Below, one piece after another: positions 6,944 through 7,968 of a DNA stretch of 7,968 nt. Location: the NCBI GenBank assembly GCA_018969935.1, contig JAGWXJ010000084.1, positions 1 to 7,968 of the forward strand, read 5' to 3'. This DNA comes from Alphaproteobacteria bacterium (GTDB lineage: Bacteria; Pseudomonadota; Alphaproteobacteria; Micavibrionales; UBA1664). The notes below the pieces were generated by a model. It was given only the letters and a program-made list of their open reading frames with translations, made no database searches and was not told the DNA's origin. Both the position numbers and the translations under genes were made by a program. Within the stretch, counting starts at the first letter, position 1, and each line of letters begins with the position of its first letter.

Positions 6944-7807
6944 ATGGATGAATTTCTTAACAAACATGGATGGGGGCAAGCCACACGGGCCGGCATGACG
7001 CCCGACTGGTCACCCCGTCAATACTGGCGATTGGCCAAAAACGGCGGGGAAACCGCCATTTTGCTCAAGGGCCCCGAACCTGAGCTAGCGGGCCACGGCC
7101 TTGCCGAATTTGTGGATATGGCCGGCGTGTTGCGCAAAGCCGGCCTTAGCGCCCCTACCGTTTATGCCCAAGACCTGCCCCATAAGCTGCTTTTGATCGA
7201 GGATTTTGGCGATACGCCCATCGATACCCCCGCCATCGAGGCCGAGGCTTACGCGGCGGCTGTCGATGTGCTGGCGAAGTACCGCACCATCAAGGCTGAT
7301 GTGGTGACCTACAAGGACGGGTATATTTTCAAGAAGCTGGCGCTCTTTTCGGATGACCCGCGCTGGATGGACGCATGGGCCGAGGCGGAAGCCGCTTTGC
7401 CCCCTGCCCCGCAGGTTTTCAGCCACATGGATTATAAGGCGGGCAATCTGCACTGGTTGCCAAAGCGTGCGGGGATGGCGCGGATCGGGATACTGGATTT
7501 TCAGGCGGCACAAATTGCGCCGTTTACCTATGACATCGTGAACCTGCTGGAGGATGCGCGGCGCAACCTTGATGCGGACCTGAAAGCGCAATTGAAGGCG
7601 CGTTTTAAAGCAGCGTTACCACCCGAATGGCAGGCCATATTTGATGACTGGTATGTTTTCATGGCCGCGCAATTCCATGCACGGGTACTGGGTCAGATAC
7701 GCGGCAATCCGCGCGTGGCCGCCGATGTTGCGCCGAGGCTTGAAGCTTATCTGGCTACCGAACTCAAGCACCCTGCCCTTGCGCCTGTTTCAGGGTTTTT
7801 TGGCTGA
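6944..7807 (+). CDS. AmgK-like anomeric sugar kinase (COG3178 phosphotransferase family)
   Basis: The protein has 287 residues of the aminoglycoside-phosphotransferase fold. In the N-lobe, DWSPRQYWRL (21-30) corresponds to the DASxRxYxRL signature. The catalytic loop is HMDYKAGNLHWL (161-172), with Asp163 as base and Asn168 binding magnesium. The metal-binding motif is GILDFQAAQIAPFTYDIVNLLEDAR (182-206; Asp185), almost the diagnostic DFQDAxxGPxxYDLxSLLxDAR of AmgK. The end, PRLEAYLATELKHPALAPV, also fits the family. AmgK in pseudomonads phosphorylates C1 of MurNAc and GlcNAc in peptidoglycan recycling, working with the nucleotidyltransferase MurU. Whether this copy does so is unproven, because neither murU nor tsaE, its usual neighbours, is adjacent. 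It is somewhat short for the family (usually 320-350). ATG 6944 is the start that aligns with the family; upstream in-frame residues do not fit. Only a weak GCGGA precedes it. Its last 18 bases overlap the convergent DUF1003 gene. Confidence 0.85.
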   Translation: MDEFLNKHGWGQATRAGMTPDWSPRQYWRLAKNGGETAILLKGPEPELAGHGLAEFVDMAGVLRKAGLSAPTVYAQDLPHKLLLIEDFGDTPIDTPAIEAEAYAAAVDVLAKYRTIKADVVTYKDGYIFKKLALFSDDPRWMDAWAEAEAALPPAPQVFSHMDYKAGNLHWLPKRAGMARIGILDFQAAQIAPFTYDIVNLLEDARRNLDADLKAQLKARFKAALPPEWQAIFDDWYVFMAAQFHARVLGQIRGNPRVAADVAPRLEAYLATELKHPALAPVSGFFG

Positions 7808-7968
7808 TTCCAGTTTTTCGGTCAGTGTTTCAACGAGTTGGGTGAGCCTTACAATCTCCTGCTCGCGCAGGAGATCGATTTTCTGGTGCAGCTGTTCGAT
7901 TTCCAGCTCGGCCTTTAGGTTCACTTCGTAATCCTGCTCGGCTTTCATGCGGTCAACTTCGGATTGGC
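7790..7968 (-). CDS. DUF1003 family membrane protein, C-terminal fragment
   Basis: An open frame enters from the right edge on the minus strand and ends at TGA 7792-7790, giving 58 complete codons before the stop. The visible sequence contains DRMKAEQDYEVNLKAELEI followed by EQLHQKIDLLREQ. This is the highly characteristic end of DUF1003 proteins (DRLxAExDYEVNLKAELEIxxLHxKLDxLR), which carry two membrane helices upstream of it. Those helices would lie outside the window. The visible part is a charged amphipathic helix, likely a cytoplasmic coiled coil, ending LESAKKP. The function of DUF1003 is not established. The end of the gene overlaps the sugar kinase gene by 18 bp in the opposite orientation. 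Confidence 0.85.
   Translation of the reverse strand, partial: QSEVDRMKAEQDYEVNLKAELEIEQLHQKIDLLREQEIVRLTQLVETLTEKLESAKKP
7854..7875. repeat. Perfect 9-bp inverted repeat within the DUF1003 gene, possible terminator
   Basis: ATCTCCTGC (7854-7862) and GCAGGAGAT (7867-7875) are exact inverted copies around a 4-nt loop TCGC. It lies 46 nt after the sugar kinase stop and is followed on the plus strand by CGATTTTCT. It could therefore act as a weak intrinsic terminator for that gene while also encoding LLREQE of DUF1003. It may equally be chance from the codons used. Confidence 0.35.

Noticed and set aside
7771..7801. CCCTG...CAGGG stem followed by six T, resembling an intrinsic terminator for the sugar kinase gene
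   Set aside because: The T run (7796-7801) comes before the stop codon (7805-7807), so termination there would leave an mRNA without a stop. The stem is also only 5 bp with a 15-nt loop.

Overview
This window looks like ordinary chromosome of a Gram-negative bacterium. It is moderately GC-rich and densely packed. An alphaproteobacterium (Rhodospirillales- or Micavibrio-like) is the best guess. That guess rests on the flavour of the proteins: a COG3178/AmgK-type sugar kinase, a DUF1003 protein, an M3 oligoendopeptidase, a degenerate kinase with a C-terminal membrane anchor, and mostly weak or absent Shine-Dalgarno sequences. I see no RNA genes, CRISPR array, insertion sequence, phage gene or attachment site, and no gene-free stretch over 300 bases.

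Layout, left to right. (1) The 3' end of an unrecognised plus-strand gene (1-402). (2) A two-gene minus-strand unit (412-2978): a roughly 700-residue tail-anchored pseudokinase, translationally coupled through an ATGA overlap to a small three-helix membrane protein. (3) A 142-bp divergent intergenic region with a TTGACA promoter to the right and a TATAAT box to the left. (4) A plus-strand pair: M3/PepF-type oligoendopeptidase (3121-4986) and, 48 bp later, a small basic protein of unknown function (5035-5460). (5) A minus-strand protein (5461-6858) whose C-terminal third carries an HEIFHGFDE...EAFAE zinc site resembling the anthrax lethal factor catalytic domain. (6) Divergent from it, an AmgK-like anomeric sugar kinase (6944-7807). 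(7) The C-terminus of a minus-strand DUF1003 protein (7790-7968), whose end overlaps the end of the kinase gene.

The genes do not form one obvious pathway. Two pieces deserve attention. The first is the pseudokinase plus membrane-protein pair, which looks like an uncharacterised membrane-tethered module. The second is the lethal-factor-like metalloprotease, which lacks a signal peptide and has a large N-terminal region of unknown function. All three convergent gene junctions are extremely tight (9 bp gap, 0 bp gap, 18 bp overlap). Several genes have a promoter-like -10 box so close to the start codon that leaderless or near-leaderless mRNAs are plausible.
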